A stretch of DNA of 64,000 nucleotides, taken from Thauera humireducens. GTDB taxonomy: Bacteria > Pseudomonadota > Gammaproteobacteria > Burkholderiales > Rhodocyclaceae. The notes below the pieces were generated by a model. The model was not told where the DNA came from, searched no databases, and saw only the letters and a list, made by a program, of their open reading frames with translations. The DNA lies in contig NZ_CP014646.1 in NCBI RefSeq assembly GCF_001051995.2, forward strand, positions 2,356,001 through 2,420,000, written 5' to 3'. The position numbers and the translations under genes are program-made. Positions 21,503 through 29,901 of the stretch are shown here, in pieces. How positions within the stretch are numbered: position 1 is the first letter of the stretch; every line of letters begins with the position of its first letter.

Positions 21503-22744
21503 ATGACCGAAACCCGCAAGCTGCCCGAACACACGCCGATGACCCAGTTCCCCGCTGCCAGCAGCGAACTGCTCATCAACGGCCAACCCCTCAGCCGCAT
21601 TGCCGCACGTGTGGGACGCACGCCCTTCTACGCCTACGACCGCAGCCTCCTCAGCGCCCGCGTGGCGCAGTTGCGCGCCGCCCTGCCGGCCGAGGTCAAG
21701 CTGCACTATGCGATGAAGGCCAACCCCATGCCGGCATTGGTGTGCCACATGGCGACGCTGGTCGACGGCATCGACGTGGCGTCCGCGGGCGAGCTGATGG
21801 TGGCGCTGGACGCCGGTGCCGATCCGCAGGAGATCAGCTTCGCCGGCCCCGGCAAGACCGACGCCGAGCTGCACCAGGCCGTGGCCGCCGACATCCTGGT
21901 CAACGTCGAGTCCTTCCGCGAGGTGCCCATCCTCGCCGCCGCCCAGCAGGCGCTCGGCCTGCCGGCGCGCGTCGCGGTGCGCGTCAATCCGGATTTCGAG
22001 CTGAAATCCTCGGGCATGAAGATGGGCGGCGGGCCCAAGCAGTTCGGCGTCGATGCCGAACAGGTGCCCGAGCTGCTTGCCGCGATCGACCGCGCCGGGC
22101 TCGCCTTCGAAGGCTTCCACCTCTTCGCCGGCTCGCAGAATCTCAAGCCCGAAGCCATCGTCGAGGCCCAGCAAAAGAGCTTCGCGCTCGCCTGCCGGCT
22201 GGCCGAACACGCGCCCTCGCCGGTCAGGTTCCTCAACCTCGGCGGCGGCTTCGGCATCCCCTACTTCCCGGGTGAACAACCGCTCGATCTCGCCCCGATC
22301 GGTGCCAACCTCGCCGACATCGTGGCGCAGGCGAAGGCGGCTCTTCCGCACGCCGAGATCGTCATCGAACTCGGCCGCTACCTCGTAGGAGAAGCGGGGT
22401 TATACGTCGCCAGGGTTCTGGACAAAAAGGTCTCGCGCGGCCACACCTACCTCGTCACCGACGGCGGCCTGCATCACCACCTGTCCGCCTCCGGCAACTT
22501 CGGCCAGGTCATCCGCAAGAACTACCCCGCGGCCATCGGCAACCGCATGGACGCAACCATGCAGGCAACCGTCTCGGTCGTCGGCCCGCTGTGCACACCG
22601 CTCGACCTGCTGGCCGACCGCATGAACCTGGCCGCTGCCGAGCCGGGCGATCTGGTGGTCATCTACCAGTCGGGCGCCTATGGCGCCACGGCCAGTCCGC
22701 AGCGGTTTCTGGGGCATCCGGCGGTCACCGAAGTACTCATCTGA
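21503..22744 (+). CDS. PLP-dependent decarboxylase, exosortase A system-associated
   Basis: 413 residues, fold-type III (alanine racemase/ornithine-DAP decarboxylase family). The PLP lysine is K72 in HYAMKANPMP; the phosphate-binding loop is NLGGGFGIPY; the catalytic Cys segment is GPLCTPLDLL; YQSGAYGATASP closes the active site. The family decarboxylates basic amino acids such as diaminopimelate, lysine, ornithine or arginine. In XrtA loci it accompanies the AMP-forming ligase and the carrier protein, suggesting that it provides an amine building block. It lies 67 bases after the synthetase-like gene, same strand. The amino acid substrate is not predictable from sequence alone. Confidence 0.92.
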   Translation: MTETRKLPEHTPMTQFPAASSELLINGQPLSRIAARVGRTPFYAYDRSLLSARVAQLRAALPAEVKLHYAMKANPMPALVCHMATLVDGIDVASAGELMVALDAGADPQEISFAGPGKTDAELHQAVAADILVNVESFREVPILAAAQQALGLPARVAVRVNPDFELKSSGMKMGGGPKQFGVDAEQVPELLAAIDRAGLAFEGFHLFAGSQNLKPEAIVEAQQKSFALACRLAEHAPSPVRFLNLGGGFGIPYFPGEQPLDLAPIGANLADIVAQAKAALPHAEIVIELGRYLVGEAGLYVARVLDKKVSRGHTYLVTDGGLHHHLSASGNFGQVIRKNYPAAIGNRMDATMQATVSVVGPLCTPLDLLADRMNLAAAEPGDLVVIYQSGAYGATASPQRFLGHPAVTEVLI

Positions 22745-22862
22745 GCTGCCGGGATCAGCGCGTGGCACATCAGCTCGAAGGGCAGCCGCGCGGCATCGTT
22801 CGTCCCAGCGCCCTTGAGCGACGGCATCAAGCCACATTCGCACTTCAACCGACGCCCCTCCT

Positions 22863-22891
22863 TTGCAGCAGAAATAGATATCAACTAATAT
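22863..22891 (+). promoter_or_regulatory. Promoter of the Xre/RES toxin-antitoxin operon
   Basis: TTGCAG (22863-22868), a 17-base spacer, then TAATAT (22886-22891). AAGGAG at 22901-22906 is the ribosome-binding site for the antitoxin ATG at 22913. Confidence 0.65.
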
Positions 22892-22902
22892 TTCAGCAGA
22901 AA
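22866..22902. repeat. Candidate antitoxin operator
   Basis: Two signals overlap the -10 region: an inverted repeat GAAATA (22871-22876) with TATTTC (22889-22894), and a direct repeat CAGCAGAAA at 22866-22874 and 22894-22902. Such repeats are usual binding sites for autoregulating antitoxins; binding here is inferred. Confidence 0.45.
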
Positions 22903-22912
22903 GGAGAGCTTC

Positions 22913-23293
22913 ATGACTGCGCCTGCCACTGCCACCATCCCAACACCCGATGCCGCGGCCGTGCTCTCGAAGGCCGTCGCACGTGCGGCTGAACGGCTCA
23001 ACGTTTCGCGGGTAAACCTCGCCAGAATCCTGGGCCTCAGCCCGTCGACCGTCACGCGGCTCTATGCCGGCGACTACCTGCTCGAGCAACACCGCAAGGA
23101 GTGGGAGTTCGCGCTACTGTTCGTGCGTCTGTTCCGCTCGCTCGACTCCATCGTCGGCGACGAAAACACCGCGCGCAAATGGCTCAACAGCGAAAACAAG
23201 GGACTCAACGCGCGTCCTATCGAACTCATCAGCCACACCGAAGGACTCGTTCGTGTTGTCCATTACCTGGACGCCTCTCGCGGTCTCGTCTGA
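22913..23293 (+). CDS. Antitoxin, Xre/MbcA/ParS type with toxin-binding domain
   Basis: 126 residues. The N-terminal half carries a helix-turn-helix (LNVSRVNLARILGLSPSTVTRLYAGDYLL); the C-terminal half has the DUF2384/toxin-binding pattern ARKWLNSENKGLNARPIELISHTEGLVRVVHYLDASRG. This pairing neutralises RES-domain toxins. It has a clear AAGGAG site and its own promoter. Its 3' end overlaps the toxin start by 41 bases, implying translational coupling. The module interrupts the exopolysaccharide genes and is probably a mobile passenger. Confidence 0.92.
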   Translation: MTAPATATIPTPDAAAVLSKAVARAAERLNVSRVNLARILGLSPSTVTRLYAGDYLLEQHRKEWEFALLFVRLFRSLDSIVGDENTARKWLNSENKGLNARPIELISHTEGLVRVVHYLDASRGLV

Positions 23294-23972
23294 AGCACGC
23301 CCATGGGCGGCACCGGCCTGGCGTATCGTCGAAGCCCAGCACGTCGCATCGACCATGAAGATCGTCGATGACTCAGCCGAACAGGATGTGCTGGAGTTGC
23401 TGCTCGAAACCAGCAAGCCACCTCGGCCTGCCAGCGTCCACGCGCTGGACCCTCTGCTGGCAACACCGTTTCGCTACGACTCAAGGCGCGGTGGTTCGCG
23501 CTTCAGAGGCGCCACAGATCCCGGCGTGTTCTACGGCGCGGAAAGTGTGCGCACAGCCTGTGCCGAACTGGGGTACTGGCGCTGGAAGTTCCTCCAGGAC
23601 GCTGTCGATCTCGAGCGCATCGAGCCCGTGGCGCACACCGCATTTCGGGTCAGACTCGCAACCGCTGTTGTCGACCTGCGAGAGCCCCCCTTCGCCGCCG
23701 ACCTCAACGCCTGGAGACACCCTACCGATTACGGCGCCACCCAAGCTCTCGCACGCGTTGCGCGAGAGGGACGCGTCGGCGGAATCCTCTACCCATCGGT
23801 CCGCGCCACGGAAGCCGCGTGGTGCGTCGCCGTTCTCGACCCGGCCGCTTTCGCGTCCCCCAAACCCGATCCCTCCATGCAAACCTGGTGGCTCGCCGTA
23901 CAGCACGACGCCGTGGTATGGCGGCGGGACAGCGAACGCTTTGTGTTTGCTACAACCGCCTGGCTCTTCTGA
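23253..23972 (+). CDS. RES-domain toxin (NAD+-targeting)
   Basis: About 239 residues from a GTG at 23253 with AAGGA 8 bases upstream, inside the end of the antitoxin gene. The RES-domain signatures R (FRYDSRRGGSRFRG), E (ESVRTACAELGYWRW) and S (GGILYPSVRATEAAWCVAVLDP) are visible. Characterised RES toxins degrade NAD+ by phosphorolysis or hydrolysis and are held inactive by the cognate Xre antitoxin. The open frame extends further upstream but overlaps the antitoxin completely and is not expected to be used. It is convergent with the O-antigen-ligase-like gene. Confidence 0.9.
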   Translation: MLSITWTPLAVSSEARPWAAPAWRIVEAQHVASTMKIVDDSAEQDVLELLLETSKPPRPASVHALDPLLATPFRYDSRRGGSRFRGATDPGVFYGAESVRTACAELGYWRWKFLQDAVDLERIEPVAHTAFRVRLATAVVDLREPPFAADLNAWRHPTDYGATQALARVAREGRVGGILYPSVRATEAAWCVAVLDPAAFASPKPDPSMQTWWLAVQHDAVVWRRDSERFVFATTAWLF

Positions 23973-24037
23973 CCTGCTGCGGGGCCTCGAGCGCTCGAAC
24001 CCATCCGGAGTCGCCGGAAGACGCCGGGCGCCGAGTG

Positions 24038-26464
24038 CTAAGGCGCCCGTGCCGCCGCACCCCCGCTCTGCAGCCCCAGCGCCGCGAACATCAGCAGATA
24101 CGCGAGCATCGCCAGGCGCGGCGCGTCCACCAGGCTATCGAAGGCGCCGACGATGAAGAAGGCGGTCAGGCCGGCGAGCAAGGGCGGGGCCAAGGGGTGC
24201 GCTGACGCGCGCCCCAGCGTCAGGCGCGACGCCGCGGCCACGCACAACAGCGAGAACGCGACCAGTCCCAGCCACCCCTGCTCCACAAAAAAGTGGAGCC
24301 ACAGGTTCTTGGCATGCCAGGGCAAGTGATGACGATCGCTGGAGAAGAACCAGTAATCCGCCCCCTGCTCGAAGTGTCCGTTGCCCAGTTGCTCACGCCC
24401 ACGCGCATCGATCAGGCTCAGCTCGTCCACCTCGAGCAAGGCACGACTGTCGTTGGCAATCGAGAACACCGTCAGCCGTGGCAAGCCCGCAGCCGGCACA
24501 CCGAGACGCCCCGGGGGCAACATCAACTGGTAGGTGTTCCAGGCGCTCCCCTGCGGCACCCGAATACCGGCTGTTGTGCACCCCCCGTCGTACAACAGAT
24601 GCTTGCGGCACACCTCGACCGCCAGGCGGGCATCCTGCTCGGGAGCGCGCAGGCGCACCGCCAGTTGCAAGGGCGAAGCCAAGCCCGGCGACACGCGCTG
24701 CGAAACCCGGTACAGCTCACCAAAACCCAGCACGTGACGCGGCGCCCCCAGCTTCAGATAGGGATTCCCCGCATCGAAACCCAGGGTGTGCGACCCCGGG
24801 AACACCTCCTGCGGCGCGTGCCAGAAATACGCCTCGGCAAACTGCCCCACGCCCACGCCGAGCCACTGCGCCCCCTGCGCAGACGGCAGCGATGCGGCAT
24901 AGGACCAGTGTGCAAAGCGGCCTTCCAGATCGGCAGCAGCACGCTCCATGCGCTGGGCCGCGTAGTAGGTGTTGAGGCTCACCACAGTCAGGGCCATCGC
25001 GCCCAGGCAGAGCGAAACCAGCACCCAACCATGCACCGTCGGCCGCCAACAGCGCGCGGGCTGCAAGCGCACCCACGCAAGCGGCAAGAGGACGAAGAGC
25101 GCGCACAGCAGGGCCGGCAACAATCCGCCTGATTCGGCCCAGTGGTGACTCACCAGCACCGCGTTCGCCGCCAGCCACCCGAGCAGGCCCAGCACCAGAC
25201 CGACCGCCACACGCTCAAGCCGTACCGGAAGATGCGCGAACAAGGCCCAGCCCAGCGCCACCGCATTGAATGCATAGGCGAGGTACACCCCTTTCGGCAC
25301 AAGGACGATGGCGATCGCGCTCGCGACAGTCCCCCCCAGTGCAAGCAGCAGCGCAGCCCCCAGCGCACCGCCCGACGCCAGCGCGAACACCGGTGCCACC
25401 CCGAAGACTGCCAACGCAAGGCCCAGCATGGCCGCCAACCCACGAAAACCGCCGGCCTGGAACACCCCGCCGAGCAGCCAGATGCACGCCGCCGCAAACC
25501 CGGCCCACACAAGCACCGCCGGAAGCGACACCCGCCACGCCCCACGCCGCAGCATCGCGAGCAGAAGTACCGCAACCCCCACCGCCAAGCCCAGGTACAG
25601 CCCGCGGGAGAAGGTCGTGAAGCTCGCATAGGCCAGCACGGCAAGCACCCCCGCCCCGATCGCCAGCCGGCGTGCATCACGCTCACCCAGCACCCACCAC
25701 AAGGCCACGGGCACCGTCAACGCCAGCCAGCCGTCCAGCGTGGCGCCGCCCACGTTCATCTCCCAGAACAGTGCCGTGGTACGGTAATCGCTCGCGAAGT
25801 CCGACAAACCGGTGAACGCCCAGCGCTCCCACACCGCAGCCAGCGAAACCAACACAGCCCCCGCCACCAAGCCGAACACCAGCGTCTGCGTCGCCGTCTG
25901 CGGTCGGTCGCGCAAGGCCTGCGCCAGCAGCGGCAGCAACAACACGGCCCAGAGAAAACCCTTGGCGAGGCGCGGCCCGTTCAAGGCGGTGCCGTACCCC
26001 ATCCATAGCGCTGCATCGCCCGCCGCCTCGGCCACCGCAGTCCACTGCGTCGACACCAGAAAACTCAGACCCAGCAATGCGACCACGCCGAGCTGAAGCG
26101 GGCCGAACCGCCAGGGCCGCCCGCCCTTAATATCGGCTCGCGCCAGACGCATGGGAGCCATCGACTGCACACTGCCCACCAGCAGCGCGCTCATCACCAG
26201 CGCATCGCTCTCGGTCAAGTGAATGGCGCCGGACCAGCCCGCCAGATCGACCACGGGCGCCAGCGCCGGCACACAGAACAGCCAGGCGTCGCGGCGTGCG
26301 CTCATCAGGGCAACAACGCCGATTGCGATCACACACCCGGCGACCACGCCGAAAGGGTGACGCAGGGCAAACACCACCAAGCCCGTCAGACCACACAGCG
26401 CCAGCAATCCCCAGCCCGTCGATATCAGCGCGCTGCCCTTCAAGCCTCCCGAATGCGCCCCCAT
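24038..26464 (-). CDS. Large O-antigen ligase/polymerase-like membrane protein with inserted beta-rich domain
   Basis: About 808 residues and many transmembrane helices over the first 500. The WaaL/Wzy-type periplasmic loop motif appears late as WHAKNLWLHFFVEQGWLGLVAF. Unusually, about 150-200 residues of soluble, beta-rich sequence precede it (including LQLAVRLRAPEQDARLAVEVC and NGHFEQGADYWFF), resembling a jelly-roll carbohydrate-binding module lodged in the large periplasmic loop. It may polymerise repeat units or transfer glycan to an acceptor. ATG 26464 has AAGGCGGAG upstream; the 8-codon longer start is not needed. A second, ordinary-sized ligase occurs at 44745-46103, so the two probably have different roles. 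Confidence 0.78.
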   Translation of the reverse strand: MGAHSGGLKGSALISTGWGLLALCGLTGLVVFALRHPFGVVAGCVIAIGVVALMSARRDAWLFCVPALAPVVDLAGWSGAIHLTESDALVMSALLVGSVQSMAPMRLARADIKGGRPWRFGPLQLGVVALLGLSFLVSTQWTAVAEAAGDAALWMGYGTALNGPRLAKGFLWAVLLLPLLAQALRDRPQTATQTLVFGLVAGAVLVSLAAVWERWAFTGLSDFASDYRTTALFWEMNVGGATLDGWLALTVPVALWWVLGERDARRLAIGAGVLAVLAYASFTTFSRGLYLGLAVGVAVLLLAMLRRGAWRVSLPAVLVWAGFAAACIWLLGGVFQAGGFRGLAAMLGLALAVFGVAPVFALASGGALGAALLLALGGTVASAIAIVLVPKGVYLAYAFNAVALGWALFAHLPVRLERVAVGLVLGLLGWLAANAVLVSHHWAESGGLLPALLCALFVLLPLAWVRLQPARCWRPTVHGWVLVSLCLGAMALTVVSLNTYYAAQRMERAAADLEGRFAHWSYAASLPSAQGAQWLGVGVGQFAEAYFWHAPQEVFPGSHTLGFDAGNPYLKLGAPRHVLGFGELYRVSQRVSPGLASPLQLAVRLRAPEQDARLAVEVCRKHLLYDGGCTTAGIRVPQGSAWNTYQLMLPPGRLGVPAAGLPRLTVFSIANDSRALLEVDELSLIDARGREQLGNGHFEQGADYWFFSSDRHHLPWHAKNLWLHFFVEQGWLGLVAFSLLCVAAASRLTLGRASAHPLAPPLLAGLTAFFIVGAFDSLVDAPRLAMLAYLLMFAALGLQSGGAAARAP

Positions 26465-26513
26465 GCTCCGCCTTCCCCCTGTCCTCAATGAGCAGCCAGT
26501 CTACGGGGCAATC

Positions 26514-26524
26514 GGGTCAGACTC
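26514..26524. repeat. Short dispersed repeat GGGTCAGACTC, copy 1
   Basis: The 11-base sequence occurs here and again at 49958-49968, both times beside the 3' end of a small minus-strand gene. It resembles motifs left at ends of mobile or REP-like elements. Confidence 0.4.
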
Positions 26525-26711
26525 CATCGATCCTCACATTCTTTGAAACACCGTCCTTGAACGGCAGCAGCACCCGGCACACCACCTCGAAAGACGCACC
26601 TGCAGCCTCCATGGTCCGGGCAGCCCTCGACAACGGCATGGACCCGCGCGCAACGGCACGGACGCACAAATCCACCACCCGGCGCAGCTTGGTCTGCGTA
26701 CGTTGCTCCAT
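26517..26711 (-). CDS. Small hypothetical protein
   Basis: 64 residues starting MEQRTQTKLRRVVDLC and ending KNVRIDGV. The ATG is preceded by AGGAGAGGAA, one of the strongest ribosome-binding sites in the window, which is the main reason for calling it. It is basic (many Arg), probably mostly helical, without signal peptide or transmembrane segment. A 21-base palindrome lies about 70 bases upstream. I do not recognise a family. Its last codons overlap a dispersed repeat, so the C-terminus could derive from an insertion. It stands alone between the large ligase and the MBOAT gene. Confidence 0.5.
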   Translation of the reverse strand: MEQRTQTKLRRVVDLCVRAVARGSMPLSRAARTMEAAGASFEVVCRVLLPFKDGVSKNVRIDGV

Positions 26712-27036
26712 TTCCTCTCCTGATCCGCTAAGCAGCCTGCAAACGCACTGCAGTTGCAAAAACACATTTGCATCGATCAAAGCAAGAACCGTTCTTGCTT
26801 GATGAGCGCAGCTGAACTTTTTCTGGATCAATAACCTGCGGCACGAGCATCGCGATGCAGGACGCTCAAGACCCCGAACGGTGTAAGAAACCTCGACACC
26901 CAGGTGCCCGTCCGCGAGCGCGGCCATGCAACCAAGCAGTGCACCATGCGGGCACGCCCTTTGACCTGCTGACAATGCACTTTTCATCGGTCATTATCAC
27001 GTGCCACCCCGGGCGCTCCGCGACGCGTGACAGCCA
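26712..27036. other. Divergent intergenic region upstream of the small gene and the MBOAT gene
   Basis: 325 bases without a supported gene. Apart from the palindrome at 26780-26800, nothing definite is seen; no convincing sigma70 promoter for the MBOAT gene was found. Confidence 0.4.
26780..26800. repeat. 21-base perfect palindrome, candidate operator
   Basis: AAGCAAGAAC and GTTCTTGCTT face each other across a single C. No T-run follows on either strand, so a regulator-binding site is more likely than a terminator. It lies 69 bases upstream of the small gene start and about 240 bases upstream of the MBOAT gene. Confidence 0.55.
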
Positions 27037-28623
27037 ATGCTCTTCAACTCGTACGAATTTCTTTTCCTGTTCCTGCCGATTACGCTCGCAGGCTACTTCT
27101 GGGTAGCGCGGCGAGGTCATGAGCCAGCGATTGTCTGGCTGGTGCTGGCTTCGCTGTTCTTTTACGCGTGGTGGCGGCCGGCTTATCTGCTGCTGCTGCT
27201 CTTTTCGATGCTCGTTAACTTCGGCCTCGGTAGCCTGCTCGAACTCGCGCACCGCCAAGGCCGTCGGCATGTCGGCAAAGCCTGGCTGACGGCTGGTGTC
27301 GTCTTCAACCTCGCCCTGCTCGGCTACTTCAAGTACGCCAACTTCACCGTCAACAGCCTCAACGCCATCGCAGGCACCGACTTCCACCTCGACACCATCA
27401 TCCTGCCGCTAGCGATCTCCTTCTTCACATTCCAGCAGATCGCCTACCTCGTCGACGCATACCAAGGCCAAGCGCGCGAATACCGGTTCGCCCACTACGC
27501 GCTCTTCGTCACCTTTTTCCCACAGCTCATCGCCGGCCCCATCGTCCATCACCGCGACATACTGCCGCAGTTCATGAAGCCCGGTGCGCTCACGCCGCGG
27601 GCGCAGAACATGGCTATCGGCGTCAGCATCTTCGCCCTCGGGCTTTTCAAGAAGACCGTCCTCGCCGACGGCGTCGCCCAGTACGCCACTCCGGTCTTCA
27701 ATGCCGCCGCCGCGGGTAGCACGCTTAGCTTCTTCGAGGCCTGGGGTGGCGCGCTCGCCTACACGCTTCAGCTCTACTTCGACTTCTCCGGTTACTCCGA
27801 CATGGCAATCGGGGCCGCGCGCATGTTCGGCATTGTCCTGCCGGTCAACTTCCACTCGCCCTATAAGGCCACCAACATCATCGAATTCTGGCGGCGCTGG
27901 CACATGACGCTGTCGGCATTCCTACGCGACTACCTCTACATAGCGCTCGGCGGCAACCGCGCAGGGCGGCTCATGCGCTACCGCAACCTCATGCTCACCA
28001 TGCTGCTCGGCGGCCTGTGGCACGGCGCGGGCTGGGCCTTCGTCGCCTGGGGCGCGCTGCACGGCCTGTATCTGTGCATCAACCACGCCTGGCGGCACAC
28101 CACCACACGCCTCTGCCCGCAGGGGTTGCTTCCAGCACCGCTTGCCAAGGCCCTGTCGTGGCTCGTCACCTTCGTCGCCGTCGTCATCGGCTGGGTATTC
28201 TTCCGCGCAGGCAGCTTCGACACTGCCGTCGCCGTGCTGCAGGGCATGGCCGGCCTCAACGGCATCGCACTGCCCAACGCCATCGCCGCACGACTAGATG
28301 CGGTGTGGCCCGTACTCGCCAGCTTCGGCTTCAACACCTACCTCGGCGGCGGCTCGCAGTTCGTCTTCACTTGGCTGTGGATCGCCGCGCTGCTGCCAAT
28401 CGCTCTCATCATGCCCAACACGCAGCAGATCATGCGCTACTCCCAGCCCGGCCTTCATCTGCATCGAGGTCGCGACGAAGACGAACTCCAGCCAGGCAAG
28501 CAACTCACGGACAAACTCGCTTGGCACGAAAGCATCAGCTGGGCCATTGGCATCGGTCTGCTCGCCTCAATCGCCGTGCTCGCCATGACGCGCATCTCCG
28601 AATTCCTCTACTTCCAGTTCTGA
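27037..28623 (+). CDS. MBOAT-family polysaccharide O-acyltransferase (AlgI-like)
   Basis: 528 residues with about 11-12 membrane helices. The start MLFNSYEFLFLFLP is typical of AlgI/PatA proteins. Family motifs include FPQLIAGPIVHHRDILPQF, LYFDFSGYSDMAIGAARMFG, EFWRRWHMTLSAFLRDYLYI and LLGGLWHGAGWAFVAWGALHG, which contains the essential His. These proteins move acetyl (or other acyl) groups from the cytoplasm across the inner membrane to a periplasmic SGNH partner. The next gene, 7 bases downstream, is a good partner candidate. Role: O-acylation of the exopolysaccharide. Confidence 0.93.
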   Translation: MLFNSYEFLFLFLPITLAGYFWVARRGHEPAIVWLVLASLFFYAWWRPAYLLLLLFSMLVNFGLGSLLELAHRQGRRHVGKAWLTAGVVFNLALLGYFKYANFTVNSLNAIAGTDFHLDTIILPLAISFFTFQQIAYLVDAYQGQAREYRFAHYALFVTFFPQLIAGPIVHHRDILPQFMKPGALTPRAQNMAIGVSIFALGLFKKTVLADGVAQYATPVFNAAAAGSTLSFFEAWGGALAYTLQLYFDFSGYSDMAIGAARMFGIVLPVNFHSPYKATNIIEFWRRWHMTLSAFLRDYLYIALGGNRAGRLMRYRNLMLTMLLGGLWHGAGWAFVAWGALHGLYLCINHAWRHTTTRLCPQGLLPAPLAKALSWLVTFVAVVIGWVFFRAGSFDTAVAVLQGMAGLNGIALPNAIAARLDAVWPVLASFGFNTYLGGGSQFVFTWLWIAALLPIALIMPNTQQIMRYSQPGLHLHRGRDEDELQPGKQLTDKLAWHESISWAIGIGLLASIAVLAMTRISEFLYFQF

Positions 28624-28630
28624 ACCCGCC

Positions 28631-29755
28631 ATGGACAGCCCCACCGCCTCGCGTCGCTTCCTGCTCTGGTTGGCGCTCAGCTTTGCCCTGGTGTGCGCTG
28701 CAGTTGCCTGCCTCAATTACCTCATCGACCCCTACGGCCTGTTCGGTACCCCCCGCACCCAAGGCTTCAACGCCATAAAGCCCGCCGCCGCTGAACGCGT
28801 GCGAGTTGCCAAGCCCTACATGGCCACCGCTGCACGCCCGGCCACAGTCATCGCCGGCAACTCACGCCCCGAACTCGGTCTCAACCCGCAAAGCCCCTGT
28901 TGGCCTGATGACTACAAACCGGTCTTCAACACCGGTATCCCCGGCGCCAGCTTCTACATGCAGACGCAGTACGCAAAGCACGCCCTAATGGCCGGCGGCG
29001 GCAAACACGTCCTGCTCGCGGTTGACTTCCTGGATTTTCTGGAGGACGAAGACGCGCCGGCCCACGCGCCCAACTGGCCCGCGCTGGCACGGAGCTACGC
29101 CGGGCGCCTTCACATCCGCAGCGAGGATGTTCCCGCCTGGCAACTCATTCAACTGCAGGCCCGGGACAAACTCGGCGCACTGTTCTCACTCACAACCCTG
29201 ACTGACTCGCTCGAAACCGTGATCCAGCAGCAGGTCCCCCTCACGTCGGACCGTAGAGCCGACGGTTTCAATCCCGGGCGTGACTATCAGGCCATTATTC
29301 GGAGCGAAGGACAGCACGTTCTCTTTGCACAGAAAAACGCGGAGCTGCGCACCCGCCTATCCAAGCCTACGCTCGGCCTCCTACCTCGCGGCCAGCAGAG
29401 CTCGGAAAGCTTCGACGCCCTGCGCAATTTTTTAGACTGGGCGCGGCAGCACGAGTTATCCGTCACGCTCTTCATCAATCCTTACCACGCCGACTACCAC
29501 CGAATCATCGCCGAATCGGGATTGGGCGACACCTACGCGCAGTGGGTCAGCAAAATTGAAGAAATAGCGACGACTTCGGGCGTGCCGTTCACGAACTTCA
29601 ACACGCAAGGGCTCGATCTGGACGAGGAGCCACCTGGCCCGGAGATTCGGAACAAGCACATACGGTGGTTTTGGGAGCCTGCGCACTACACGGCAGAGTT
29701 GGGCGAGGTGATGCTTGCACGGCTCCTCGACAACAACAGCTGCCTACCTAACTGA
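28631..29755 (+). CDS. Membrane-anchored SGNH-hydrolase-like protein, probable partner of the MBOAT acyltransferase
   Basis: 374 residues with one N-terminal transmembrane anchor (LLWLALSFALVCAAVACLNYLI) and a periplasmic domain. IAGNSRPELGLNP looks like a degenerate block I of SGNH/GDSL proteins (serine in GNS), and the C-terminal HIRWFWEPAHYTAELGEVML resembles the DxxH-type block with a terminal His. It is translated immediately after the MBOAT gene, the arrangement of AlgI with AlgJ/AlgX-like acetyl acceptors. It probably completes acyl transfer to the polysaccharide. The assignment rests mainly on context and weak motifs. Confidence 0.72.
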   Translation: MDSPTASRRFLLWLALSFALVCAAVACLNYLIDPYGLFGTPRTQGFNAIKPAAAERVRVAKPYMATAARPATVIAGNSRPELGLNPQSPCWPDDYKPVFNTGIPGASFYMQTQYAKHALMAGGGKHVLLAVDFLDFLEDEDAPAHAPNWPALARSYAGRLHIRSEDVPAWQLIQLQARDKLGALFSLTTLTDSLETVIQQQVPLTSDRRADGFNPGRDYQAIIRSEGQHVLFAQKNAELRTRLSKPTLGLLPRGQQSSESFDALRNFLDWARQHELSVTLFINPYHADYHRIIAESGLGDTYAQWVSKIEEIATTSGVPFTNFNTQGLDLDEEPPGPEIRNKHIRWFWEPAHYTAELGEVMLARLLDNNSCLPN

Positions 29756-29901
29756 GAGTGATCCACAACTCACCCGCCCCCCGCTCCCCGCGAACCGCCG
29801 CCCCTGCCGTTGAAAGCGTCATCCTTGGGGGCTAGGCTTTTGACATTACATCTATGCCTCGTCAAGATCAGCGCCCTAATTAACACAACAGCGAGCCATC
29901 C
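29756..29901 (+). other. Gap upstream of ugd
   Basis: 146 bases with no gene; it contains the ugd promoter listed next. Confidence 0.4.
29840..29868 (+). promoter_or_regulatory. sigma70 promoter of ugd
   Basis: Perfect -35 TTGACA (29840-29845), 17-base spacer, -10 CAAGAT (29863-29868), giving a leader of about 27 bases before the ugd ATG. Confidence 0.65.

Noticed and set aside
22759..22780. Possible sigma54 (-24/-12) promoter: TGGCAC at 22763-22768
   Set aside because: The required GC at -12 is missing (the sequence gives CG), and the nearby TA genes already have a sigma70-type promoter.
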